From Rikenellaceae bacterium (GTDB lineage Bacteria > Bacteroidota > Bacteroidia > Bacteroidales > Rikenellaceae), in the NCBI GenBank assembly GCA_020860245.1, contig JAJBUQ010000004.1:34326-98325 (forward strand): DNA of 64,000 nucleotides, given 5' to 3'. The notes under the pieces were generated by a model, which saw nothing but the letters and a program-made list of their open reading frames with translations, ran no database searches and was not told the origin of the DNA. The translations under genes were made by a program, and so were the position numbers. Below are positions 33,765 through 42,383 of the stretch, in pieces (the first letter of the stretch is position 1; each line of letters starts with the position of its first letter).

Positions 33765-34687
33765 AAAAATGATGTTTTGCCGATAGTAAACCGGCTAACG
33801 AAAATATTCATTAATAGTAAGTTTCAGGAGCATTAAACAAGGGTTACGGAAATTTTCCGTCTGCTGTTTTTATGCCTGAAATTTTAAAATTTGAGGGTAT
33901 AATGAATATTATTCGGTCTTTTTATTGCATGCACGCATCAATAAAAAGGCACATTTATATCAAAGATAAAATATAAATGCGACTAATAATAATATTTTAT
34001 TGTTTTGTGATACTGTGTGCGGGCTGACAGGTATAAAAAATCCGATGAACAATTATTTATGCATAATATCTGGCATATCGTGTCTTTGGTGCATGAGGTA
34101 GTTTAGAAGGTTAGATTAGGGGTGATTTTATTTATTCTGAGGATCGCACTATCGCCCGACACTCTTGTCCTGATTCTTTTAATTATCTGATATTTAGGAA
34201 GGTATGCTTTAGATTCAATAGTGGTAGATGCGATGAAATAAATTCGATTTCTATGGAGAAATTTATGCTAAACCCGATACGGCTAATCTCTAAATTCTTT
34301 TTTATCCAATCGATTATTCTCTTTGTGTCTTTTTTCGAAAATATATAATTGTACTTATTATTTTATTTGGTAAGGAACCTTTTTCAGAACGATAACACAA
34401 ATCTGTACCCACGGATTTAAAGAAAAATAGCTGTCCAATCTGCAAACAATTCTTGCTCTCAACGGTCTCTTAATGTCTGTTTGTCAGCTATACCATCTGT
34501 ATAAATATCTGGTAGGACGTAGATATTTCTGCTACCTGTCTGGCAGTCTTTTATCTTTCGAAAGCCGGATACAATAAAAACCGGGAATTTAGAGATTGTC
34601 CCATTTTTAAAGAATCGACCTATAAGAAGTTCATGAATTTAATATCTGCCGTGATGTTATGGAATAAAAATAAAAAATTATTACCAC
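33765..34687. other. Long region without a recognised gene
   Basis: Over 900 bp, very AT-rich, lie between the small gene and tRNA-Pro. I see a -7-like element (33961-33968, minus strand), a 10-bp hairpin with an 11-nt loop (33918-33948), and some imperfect repeats near 34490-34550. No protein or RNA gene can be supported. Confidence 0.5.
33918..33968 (-). promoter_or_regulatory. Possible promoter and leader hairpin for the 33.5-kb gene
   Basis: TATCTTTG (33968-33961) is followed, a few bases after the expected start, by an exact stem CTTTTTATTG/CAATAAAAAG (33918-33927 with 33939-33948). Confidence 0.35.
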
Positions 34688-34722
34688 AAAAAAAAGTAAC
34701 CGCCCATTTACGGGCGGTTACT
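34688..34722 (-). terminator. Terminator of tRNA-Pro
   Basis: Stem of 11 bp (34695-34705 with 34712-34722) and a T8 tail on the minus strand. Confidence 0.9.
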
Positions 34723-34735
34723 TGAATACCTTGTG

Positions 34736-34810
34736 TCGGGGAGACTGGATTCGAACCAGCGACCTCCACGTCCCGAACGTGGCGCGCTAACCGGACTGCG
34801 CTACACCCCG
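34736..34810 (-). tRNA. tRNA-Pro(CGG)
   Basis: This 75-nt tRNA has acceptor CGGGGTG against CTCCCCG (one T-T mismatch), and anticodon stem CCACG/CGTGG with loop TTCGGGA, giving CGG. The T-arm is CTGGTTCGAATCCAG, with discriminator A; CCA is not encoded. Promoter TTG-N20-TATATTTG lies directly upstream. Confidence 0.93.
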
Positions 34811-34820
34811 AAGTGTGGTG

Positions 34821-34851
34821 CAAATATAATGATTCAGAAGGCATGTTGCAA
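34821..34851 (-). promoter_or_regulatory. Promoter of tRNA-Pro
   Basis: On the minus strand TTG (34851-34849), 20 bp and TATATTTG (34828-34821) place the start a few bases before the tRNA. Confidence 0.75.
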
Positions 34852-34923
34852 ACATTTGCAAGGAGAACTATCCTATATGTTTCAAAATATATTAAAAAAT
34901 ATTTTTAAATTATCATGCCGTAC

Positions 34924-36279
34924 TTATCTTACCCTTCTGCCCAGAAGAGTTGCCGACGTACAGTCCGTGATCTCTACCATAACGTAGTCTCCAGGTTTCT
35001 CGCCTCCTGCGGGAAATACGACCATTTTATTCTGAGAATTCCTGCCGGACATATCTTCAAGGCTTCTCTTCGACCTACCTTCTACCAATACTTCGAATGT
35101 TTTGCCTATATCCTTCCTGTTACTCATGAGCGACAGGCGGTTTTGAAGGTTTATTATCTCTGTCAGCCTGCGCGTTTTAACATCGTCCGGAACGTCGTCC
35201 TTCATCGTACGGGCCGCCTGCGTGCCCGGTCTCTCGGAATATTTGAACATGAAAGAGAATGCGTATCCTACCTGTTCCATTAGCGAGAGAGTATCCTTAT
35301 GATCCTCTTCTGTCTCGGTGCAGAATCCCGCGATAAGGTCGGTCGATATCGCACATTCCGGTACTATCCGTTTGATCGCGGATATACGGTCGAGATACCA
35401 CTCCCGTGTATATTTACGATTCATCTGTTTTAGAACCGAATTGCTTCCCGATTGTGCCGGGAGATGTATAGATTTACAAATATTCGGATAATCCCTTATG
35501 GCATACAGCACTTGATCGCTCAGATCTTTAGGATGTGACGTCGAAAATCTTATTCTCAGCGCTGAAGACACTTCCGCTGCCATTCTCAGCAGGGTAGGGA
35601 AGTCCGTAACGGTTCCATTATCATCGGTGAAATTATAGGAATTCACGTTTTGTCCCAACAAAGTTACCTCTTTGTAGCCTCGCGCGACGAGTTCCTCGAT
35701 CTCGGAGATAATTGTATTATAATTTCTGCTTCGTTCGCGTCCGCGCGTGTAAGGAACCACGCAGTACGAACACATGTTATTGCAGCCCCGCATAATCGAT
35801 ACGAATGCTGTTATTCCGTCCTTGCCGAGTCTTACGGGGGATATCTCCGCGTAAGTCTCTTCTTTGGACAATTCGACGTTTACCGCCTTGCCGCCTTCGT
35901 TAGCCGTGCGGATCAATACCGGAAGTTCCCTGTAAGAGTCAGGTCCGGCGATTATATCGACGAGCTTCTCCTTCTCGATCAACTCCTCTTTTAATCTCTC
36001 CGCCATACAGCCGATGACGCCCACAATAAGCGACGCCTTATTCTTCTTGTATTGACGAATATCCCGCAGCCGCCCCCAGATGCGCTGTTCCGCATTGTCC
36101 CTTATCGAACAGGTATTTATAAGTACTATATCTGCCTCGGAGATCTCGTCCGTATGTGAATAACCTTCGTTTTTAAGTATCGATACCACGACTTCGCTGT
36201 CATTCACATTCATCTGACAACCATATGTCTCGATAAATACTTTTTGTCCGTGAACTGTGGCAGGGCGTAAAATTTTCAT
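34924..36279 (-). CDS. miaB: tRNA-2-methylthio-N6-dimethylallyladenosine synthase MiaB
   Basis: The 451-residue length is standard for MiaB. The N-terminal methylthiotransferase domain starts ETYGCQMNVNDSEVV and holds the first three cluster Cys (the next in LINTCSIRDNAEQRIWGRL and VIGCMAERL). The radical SAM motif is RGCNNMCSYCVVPYTRGRERSR (CX3CX2C) near residue 165. A C-terminal TRAM domain follows (EVLVEGRSKRS...VFPAG...YVMVEI). It adds a methylthio group to i6A37 of tRNAs reading UNN codons. A TAATTTTG element at 36300-36307 on the minus strand lies just upstream. Confidence 0.97.
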   Translation of the reverse strand: MKILRPATVHGQKVFIETYGCQMNVNDSEVVVSILKNEGYSHTDEISEADIVLINTCSIRDNAEQRIWGRLRDIRQYKKNKASLIVGVIGCMAERLKEELIEKEKLVDIIAGPDSYRELPVLIRTANEGGKAVNVELSKEETYAEISPVRLGKDGITAFVSIMRGCNNMCSYCVVPYTRGRERSRNYNTIISEIEELVARGYKEVTLLGQNVNSYNFTDDNGTVTDFPTLLRMAAEVSSALRIRFSTSHPKDLSDQVLYAIRDYPNICKSIHLPAQSGSNSVLKQMNRKYTREWYLDRISAIKRIVPECAISTDLIAGFCTETEEDHKDTLSLMEQVGYAFSFMFKYSERPGTQAARTMKDDVPDDVKTRRLTEIINLQNRLSLMSNRKDIGKTFEVLVEGRSKRSLEDMSGRNSQNKMVVFPAGGEKPGDYVMVEITDCTSATLLGRRVR

Positions 36280-36340
36280 AGGATTAGCTTATTGCAGTGC
36301 AAAATTAGCAATAAGAATGAAATAATTAAATACAAACCGA

Positions 36341-38350
36341 TTATTCCCTGTCCGGATATGCAACCCTTGTGTGGTAAATGCTGTAAAGTTTCTCCTTCAG
36401 AACGTTCTTAATCTTCGATATATCGTTGAACGACAGCAGTGATGCCGATAATTCCTTCTCGTTGATCTTCATCTCTACCACGCGGTCCACAAGTGCGTCT
36501 ATGGATTCGTTCGTGTATTCAGTAAGACTATGGGACGCTGCCTCGACAGCGTCTGTTATCATACAAATAGATACCTCTTTAGATACCGGTTTAGGACCAT
36601 GATAACGGAAATCCTTCTTGTCTGGTTCCCTGCCTGTCTCCGTGCGTTCCTTGCAATAAAAATAGTATACCAGTGAATCGCCGTGGTGTCCGGAGATGAA
36701 ATCGGTTATTACCTGGGGAAGACGTTCCTTCTTCGCGAGGGCGACCCCGTCCGTTACATGCCGTAAAATTATCTTTGCGCTCTCCCGTGGTTTCAACTCG
36801 TCATGCGGATTAAAGGCCCCGCGGTTGTTCTCTATAAAGAATGCCGGATTGTTTATTTTGCCGATATCGTGATACATCGCTCCCGTGCGTGCCAGCAGAG
36901 GATTCGCTTCGATAGCCGTGGCAGCCGCTTCCGACAGATTAGCCACCTGCAGGGTGTGCTGAAATGTTCCCGGAGCCTTGTGCGCCAGCTCCAGAAGGAG
37001 CTTCTGGTTGGTGTCGCAAAGCTCCAGAAGAGTAACGTCTGAAACAAATCCGAATATTTTCTCCATCAAATAAATAAGTTGATACATTCCGAGGAACAAA
37101 ATCGCGTTTACTCCGAACCAGACGAAATTTATCCAGTTTATACTGTTGATTTCCCCGTACTGTATCAAATTTATGGATATGTAGCTTACGCAGTTACTCA
37201 GCAGGATCGCTCCGGCCGCCATAAAAATCCGCTCTCTTCGATATGACCTGTTTATGATGAACATGGCGACTATGCCTGCGATGAAATTTATGAAAAAGAA
37301 TTCTACGGGCTTGGGTACTATCAGCGAGCATAGCAGAAGTATAGTGGTGTATTCATATACCGACATACGGTAGTCGAAGAATGTCATTATGTAGACCGGA
37401 ACAATAGCGAACGGTATGATGTAAACACTGAGATGCTCGTTCTTGGTTACGATAGAGCACAGTCCGACCATAAGTATGAAGAGCATCAGAATGAACAGTG
37501 CATTCTTGCGTTTATTTATGAACGTATTCTTGAAGTAGTAGAAAAACAGAAATGTTATGAAAAATATCAGCAGAACTACGATAAAATGGCCGGTAAACAT
37601 CATATAAAAATTATCCGTCCCTCCCAGACGCTTCTCGTATTCCGCCTTTAAAGAAGATAGTTTGTTGTATATTTCCTGATCGATCACCTGATTATGAGCT
37701 ACGATCAATTCATTTGCATGAACGATTCCCTTGGTTGTCGCAACGTTGCGCAGTTCCCTCTGTTTAAGCGCCTCGGTCAGCGATTCGTTATATATTAGAT
37801 TCGGAAGAATGAAGCTGTCGCTGTTGAATACCGTGCTGTCTTCCGGAAAATACTGATAGAACTGTTCCCGGAAGTAACGCTTGGCCGATGCTACCGTGAA
37901 TACTTCGCCTGTGGACACCGTCTCCAGGAGGGAATTTTTATCCGTTCTTATATAGGTTAGTCCTGCGTCGTCCGGTGCGGATACCACGTCGAGATTAGGC
38001 ATTATCCCTTTGCTGTAAATAAATTCCGCGATCCTTACCGCGCGGTTCGATATTACAGGGTCGTCGATCGTGACCACGAGTGATTGTCGCGCGAAGTTAA
38101 ATGCGCTGGAATCGTAGCTGTAAACAGGTATTGACGTACGTTCGACATTCCTCCTGTCATTCAGAATCTCCGTCTCGCTCTTCGCTATCGGGAAGTCGAA
38201 AGGAGCGTTCAAATTCTCGCCCTGCCATACTTCTCCCACGTTGTAGCGCTCCATGTAATGCCCCTCCACCGGAATAAGCAGGGTGACTATGATCGCTGCG
38301 AGGAAAAATAATGTACCCGTTACGAGTAGTTGTCTGGATTTATCTTTCAT
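36341..38350 (-). CDS. 7TM-HDED/HD-domain phosphohydrolase, PgpH-like (c-di-AMP phosphodiesterase)
   Basis: The product has 669 residues. An N-terminal TM helix is followed by an extracytoplasmic 7TMR-HDED domain (about 35-245, with YEKRLGGTDNFY at its end), then seven membrane helices (about 250-445). The cytoplasmic HD domain follows: LAHKAPGTFQHTLQVANLSEAA, MYHDIGKINNPAFF with the metal-binding His-Asp, HVTDGV and ISGHHGDSL. This is the architecture of PgpH, which hydrolyses c-di-AMP in Listeria and relatives. Function is inferred from this architecture. It is monocistronic, back to back with ung. Confidence 0.92.
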   Translation of the reverse strand: MKDKSRQLLVTGTLFFLAAIIVTLLIPVEGHYMERYNVGEVWQGENLNAPFDFPIAKSETEILNDRRNVERTSIPVYSYDSSAFNFARQSLVVTIDDPVISNRAVRIAEFIYSKGIMPNLDVVSAPDDAGLTYIRTDKNSLLETVSTGEVFTVASAKRYFREQFYQYFPEDSTVFNSDSFILPNLIYNESLTEALKQRELRNVATTKGIVHANELIVAHNQVIDQEIYNKLSSLKAEYEKRLGGTDNFYMMFTGHFIVVLLIFFITFLFFYYFKNTFINKRKNALFILMLFILMVGLCSIVTKNEHLSVYIIPFAIVPVYIMTFFDYRMSVYEYTTILLLCSLIVPKPVEFFFINFIAGIVAMFIINRSYRRERIFMAAGAILLSNCVSYISINLIQYGEINSINWINFVWFGVNAILFLGMYQLIYLMEKIFGFVSDVTLLELCDTNQKLLLELAHKAPGTFQHTLQVANLSEAAATAIEANPLLARTGAMYHDIGKINNPAFFIENNRGAFNPHDELKPRESAKIILRHVTDGVALAKKERLPQVITDFISGHHGDSLVYYFYCKERTETGREPDKKDFRYHGPKPVSKEVSICMITDAVEAASHSLTEYTNESIDALVDRVVEMKINEKELSASLLSFNDISKIKNVLKEKLYSIYHTRVAYPDRE

Positions 38351-38426
38351 ATTCTATACGGCGGATTTTGCTGCTAAAGATAGTAAAAAGCAGTAATATA
38401 ATATAAAATCCAATAACGGACTTATT

Positions 38427-38456
38427 TTGCTATCTTATACAACTTTAATACCTTTG
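38427..38456 (+). promoter_or_regulatory. Promoter of ung
   Basis: TTG (38427-38429), 19 bp and TACCTTTG (38449-38456) match the consensus, 23 bp before the ATG. Confidence 0.8.
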
Positions 38457-38478
38457 CGGTAATCAAAAAAACGCGGTT

Positions 38479-39141
38479 ATGAATGTAAAGATAGCGGAAG
38501 ACTGGAAGGAACATCTCAGTGGAGAGTTTGAAAAGGAGTATTTTCGGAGACTCGTAGAGTTTGTTAAACATGAGTACAGCATAGGCACGGTCTATCCGCG
38601 CGGAGGAAATATCTTCAGGGCATTCCAGGAGTGTCCGTTCGACGATCTCAAAGTCGTGATAATCGGTCAGGACCCTTATCACGGTCCCGGACAGGCTAAC
38701 GGTCTGTGCTTCTCGGTTAACGACGGTATCCAGTATCCGCCTTCGCTGCAGAATATATTCAAGGAACTCTCCGACGATATAGGGTGTCCGATGCCGGTAT
38801 CAGGCGATCTGGACCGCTGGGCGAAGCAGGGAGTATTACTTCTTAATTCCGTACTTACCGTAAGGGCGCATAATGCCGCTTCCCACCAGGGCAAAGGTTG
38901 GGAAAAATTTACGGATGCCGTCGTGGATGTTATTGCACGCGAAAAACAGAACATAGTATACATGCTCTGGGGTGCTTACGCGCAGAAGAAAGGAGCGATT
39001 GTGGATCGTACTCAGAACTGTGTTCTTGAGACTGTCCAGCCGTCGCCGCTCTCCGCCCATCGCGGATTCTTCGGATGCAGGCACTTCTCCAAGGCGAACG
39101 ACTATCTCATATCCAAAGGCAAAACCCCTATCCAGTGGTAG
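38479..39141 (+). CDS. ung: Uracil-DNA glycosylase with His187 replaced by Gln
   Basis: The 220-residue family 1 UNG has GQDPYHGPGQANGLCFSV with the water-activating Asp at 65, PPSLQNIFKEL, and LLLNSVLTV with the uracil-contacting Asn at 123. The leucine-loop motif reads QPSPLSAHRGFFGC. In E. coli Ung this motif is HPSPLSAHRGFFGC, and its His187 stabilises the leaving uracil; here residue 187 is Gln (codon CAG, 39037-39039). All other core residues are kept. UNG removes uracil from DNA to start base excision repair. The stop overlaps the next gene's start by 7 bp. Confidence 0.95.
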   Translation: MNVKIAEDWKEHLSGEFEKEYFRRLVEFVKHEYSIGTVYPRGGNIFRAFQECPFDDLKVVIIGQDPYHGPGQANGLCFSVNDGIQYPPSLQNIFKELSDDIGCPMPVSGDLDRWAKQGVLLLNSVLTVRAHNAASHQGKGWEKFTDAVVDVIAREKQNIVYMLWGAYAQKKGAIVDRTQNCVLETVQPSPLSAHRGFFGCRHFSKANDYLISKGKTPIQW

Positions 39142-40157
39142 AAATAGGAGAGATTCAACTTCCGGATAAACCCGTATTCCTCGCTCCGATGGAGGATGTG
39201 ACCGACCCCTCGTTCCGTTATATCTGCAAAATGTATGGTGCGGACGTGGTTTATTCCGAATTCATATCTGCGGACGGGCTTATCCGAGACGCTGCTAAGT
39301 CCATGGCCAAGCTCGACATATTCCCTTACGAGCGTCCTGTCGGTATTCAACTCTACGGACACGAGATCGAACCTATGGTGGAGGCTGCGGTACGCACCGA
39401 GACTGTGAATCCGGATATTATCGATATAAATTTCGGATGCCCTGTCAAAAAAATCGCGAACAGAGGGGCCGGTTCGGGGATGATGAAGAATGTTCCTAAA
39501 ATGGTAGAAATGACCCGCCGTATCGTAGAGGCGGTTAATGTTCCTGTGACCGTTAAGACCCGCTTGGGGTGGGATGAGGATTCGAAAAATATTATGGAGA
39601 TCGCCGAACGCCTTCAAGACGTAGGAATCGAGGCGCTGACAATACACGGACGTACCCGTGCCCAATTATATAAAGGGGAGGCGGACTGGACGCTCATAGG
39701 GGAAGTTAAAAATAATCCGCGGATAACGATTCCTATTATCGGTAACGGGGATATCGATTCAGCTGTCAAGGCTGCGGAAATGTTCGACCGTTACGGTGTG
39801 GACGGTATCATGATAGGACATGCTACTTACGGACGTCCGTGGATATTTAAAGAGATAAAACATTATCTCGCTACCGGAGAACAGCTTCCTTCCCCAACTG
39901 TAAGAGAGCGCGTGGAGCTTGCCAAATTACACCTTCGAAAATCGCTCGAATTCAAAGGAGAGAAGGTCGGAGTACTGGAGATGCGCAGGCACTTCAGTTC
40001 ATATTTCAAAGGATTGCCCGACTTTAAGGATACGCGAATAAAACTGGTTACGCAGAACGATCCGCAGGAACTATTCCTGACCCTCAATTATATTAACGAC
40101 CGTTGGGGTGCATTCGATACATCGGATGTCAGACAGACCGGAGTTTACGGGATTTAA
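39135..40157 (+). CDS. dusB: tRNA-dihydrouridine synthase (DusB-like)
   Basis: The product has about 340 residues from GTG 39135, chosen because homology begins at VEIGEIQLPDKPVFLAPMEDVTDPSFR. Upstream in-frame codons lie inside ung. It is an FMN-binding TIM barrel with YSEFISADG, GIQLYGHE, DINFGCPVKKIANRGAGSGMM carrying the active-site Cys, VTVKTRLGWD, TIHGRTRAQLYKGEADW, IIGNGDI and GIMIGHATYGRPWIF. A C-terminal helical domain follows (HFSSYFKGLPDFKDTRIKL). It reduces uridine to dihydrouridine in tRNA. It overlaps ung and is co-transcribed with it. Confidence 0.93.
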   Translation: MVEIGEIQLPDKPVFLAPMEDVTDPSFRYICKMYGADVVYSEFISADGLIRDAAKSMAKLDIFPYERPVGIQLYGHEIEPMVEAAVRTETVNPDIIDINFGCPVKKIANRGAGSGMMKNVPKMVEMTRRIVEAVNVPVTVKTRLGWDEDSKNIMEIAERLQDVGIEALTIHGRTRAQLYKGEADWTLIGEVKNNPRITIPIIGNGDIDSAVKAAEMFDRYGVDGIMIGHATYGRPWIFKEIKHYLATGEQLPSPTVRERVELAKLHLRKSLEFKGEKVGVLEMRRHFSSYFKGLPDFKDTRIKLVTQNDPQELFLTLNYINDRWGAFDTSDVRQTGVYGI

Positions 40158-40172
40158 GAAGCGTGAAAATAT

Positions 40173-41390
40173 CTATGACTGGTCAGGTAGAAATAGTATC
40201 GAACTGTCGCCGTAACTGAGGAACCTGTAATTGTTCGTTAGCGCGTGATCGTATACCTTCTTCCAATCCTCTCCCGTGATTGCCGAAATCAGTAACAGGA
40301 GCGTACTCTTTGGCTGATGGAAGTTAGTTATTAACGAGTTTATCACCCTGAAACGGAATCCGGCAGGAGTAATCATTATCTGTGTCGACCCCTTCAATTT
40401 ATCCATTCCGTTCGACCGCATGAACTCCAGCAGTGCACACAGAAGCTCCTTACCGGTTACACTCTCAGGAATATCATAAGCCTCCCATTGTCCTATGGTG
40501 CGTGATTCATTGACCCTCGAATCCGACATTATCCTGTAACCGAGTACAGGAAGCGATTCCAGAGTTCGAACGGAGGTTGTTCCGACTGCGGTAATTCTAC
40601 CGTAATTTTCGATAAGGTTCTCGATCGATGCGGTATTTATCTCGAAATGCTCAGTGTGCATGGTGTGCTCCGCAGCATTATCCCCTTTGACAGGGAGGAA
40701 GGTTCCAGCACCCACGTGAAGAGTGACCTCTTCCGTGGCTATTTTTTTATTCGACAGGGAGTTAAGTATCCGCACGGAGAAGTGTAATCCAGCCGTTGGC
40801 GCAGCCACCGAACCCTCTATCTTGGAATAAACCGTTTGGTATCTGGAATTATCTATCTCTTCACTGTCGCGCCTCAGGTAGGGCGGAATGGGAATTCTTC
40901 CAAGAATCTCAAGCATGGTTCCAAAGCTCATATCCGAATCCCACGTGAATTTTATTATCTCGTTATTACCGTCTGAACCCCTCCGTTCCGCTGATAAACG
41001 ATGCCCGGCTCCGTTGTAATAGAAATCGATCGCGAGATCGCCCTCCTTCCATTTTTTCAGATTCCCTACAATACACCTCCATTTACAGCTTCCTTTAATC
41101 GCAAATGCGCACTCATAATCGGCAGGTTCGTAAGGTTCGAGACAAAATATTTCGATCCTTGCGCCGGTCTCTTTGAAAAATAATAGACGCGCCCGGATCA
41201 CCTTCGTATTATTAAAAACAAGAAGTGAATTTTCAGGAATATATGTGATTATTTCCGAAAATTCCGAGTCTTCGATGCTCCCGTTGCGGTAAATCAGCAA
41301 TTTGGAGGAATCGCGTTCCGGAAGCGGAAACCGCGCGATCTTCTCCTCCGGAAGATCGTAATCGAATTGCGATATATCTAAAAAATCCAT
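40173..41390 (-). CDS. queA: tRNA preQ1(34) S-adenosylmethionine ribosyltransferase-isomerase
   Basis: The product has 405 residues. It starts DFLDISQFDYDLPEEKIARFPLPERDSSKLL, the typical QueA opening. NNTKVIRARL, APTAGLHFS near residue 195, THLHVGAGTF-type EEVTLHVGAGTFLPV, and a C-terminal ITNFHQPKSTLLLLISAITG also match. It transfers and rearranges the ribosyl part of SAM onto preQ1 to make epoxyqueuosine in tRNA. The start codon overlaps the previous stop (TAATG), so it is translationally coupled to the membrane protein gene upstream. It converges on the dus gene with 15 bp between stops. Confidence 0.96.
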   Translation of the reverse strand: MDFLDISQFDYDLPEEKIARFPLPERDSSKLLIYRNGSIEDSEFSEIITYIPENSLLVFNNTKVIRARLLFFKETGARIEIFCLEPYEPADYECAFAIKGSCKWRCIVGNLKKWKEGDLAIDFYYNGAGHRLSAERRGSDGNNEIIKFTWDSDMSFGTMLEILGRIPIPPYLRRDSEEIDNSRYQTVYSKIEGSVAAPTAGLHFSVRILNSLSNKKIATEEVTLHVGAGTFLPVKGDNAAEHTMHTEHFEINTASIENLIENYGRITAVGTTSVRTLESLPVLGYRIMSDSRVNESRTIGQWEAYDIPESVTGKELLCALLEFMRSNGMDKLKGSTQIMITPAGFRFRVINSLITNFHQPKSTLLLLISAITGEDWKKVYDHALTNNYRFLSYGDSSILFLPDQS

Positions 41391-42382
41391 TATATTCCGA
41401 GTATGGGAACAAAATTATATATAATAGTGATTATGATTATGGCCGCAAAAAGCAGATTGGGAATAATTCCCTTTTTTCTGTTGAAAAACACGGGAATCAC
41501 CACCGATAACGGAATTGCCGTAATAGGTACTGCGAGGAGAGGATTCTCCTCCAGCGCAAAAACCAAACCCGTAAATCCCAGCATCCATACGAACATAACG
41601 AATAATTTTACCGCTCTCTTCTTTGTCCTGCCCCTGCCGGTAAAGAATACGATAATTCCGAACATGGCGAGAATAAAATAAAATCCGCCCAACACATATC
41701 CCGTCACGCTTACGCTCTTGAATACCTCTCCCGCACCGTCCGCAAGTATTTCGTATAGATTATCCGATACGAATTTAAAATCTGTTCCCAGCCCCCAACA
41801 TATATACGATATGAAGAACAGCGGTATTCCCAATCCTACTGCAGCCAGGAGCCAGTCTCGCCATGTACGTATAAAATATATCAACGAAAAAGGCAGGAGT
41901 ACGATGTATGGAATTATCTGCGGATATATAAGAAGCGCCGTACCCATACAGATGCCTGCGTTAAAAAAGTAACTGAAACTTCCCAACCGCTTATAAGAAT
42001 TTATAATATTGTCGATAGCCGCAATTATGAAAAACGATGCAGTAAGTGGAATGACATTCTGCGGAGGAAGCACATAACCTGCAGAGATAACTATATAAAT
42101 AATGGCCGGAAGATACGACCTCTCAACCAGAATCAGATTCCTCGTGGCAATACTCGTGATATAGAAAGCATTGACGAAAAGAAGTATAAAGATCAAAATC
42201 TCGTTGAGAAAAGGAAATGACAGTGAAAAATTATACACCAACTCTCCCAAAAACGACAGGTCCTCCCTGTCGAATAGCACAGGCACGGAAAAAACATATT
42301 CTCTTATTCCGAATATGGCATACATAAACAGGAATAAGAGAATAGTTTTGAGTAAACTTTGACGTGTTATGTCAAATCCCAT
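41390..42382 (-). CDS. DUF6427-family multi-pass membrane protein
   Basis: The product has 330 residues with nine to ten membrane helices and short loops. The features YVLPPQNVIPLTASFFIIAA, ICMGTALLIYPQIIPYIVLLPFSL and FIRTWRDWLLAAVG.GIP match what I recall of DUF6427 proteins, found in Bacteroidota next to queA or purD. Function unknown; the fold suggests transport or lipid-linked work at the inner membrane. It lies 1 bp after purD and overlaps the queA start, so the three form one tight operon. Confidence 0.8.
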   Translation of the reverse strand: MGFDITRQSLLKTILLFLFMYAIFGIREYVFSVPVLFDREDLSFLGELVYNFSLSFPFLNEILIFILLFVNAFYITSIATRNLILVERSYLPAIIYIVISAGYVLPPQNVIPLTASFFIIAAIDNIINSYKRLGSFSYFFNAGICMGTALLIYPQIIPYIVLLPFSLIYFIRTWRDWLLAAVGLGIPLFFISYICWGLGTDFKFVSDNLYEILADGAGEVFKSVSVTGYVLGGFYFILAMFGIIVFFTGRGRTKKRAVKLFVMFVWMLGFTGLVFALEENPLLAVPITAIPLSVVIPVFFNRKKGIIPNLLFAAIIIITIIYNFVPILGI

Positions 42383-42383
42383 A

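Noticed and set aside
33918..33948. Rho-independent terminator
   Set aside because: The hairpin is exact but no T run follows on either strand.
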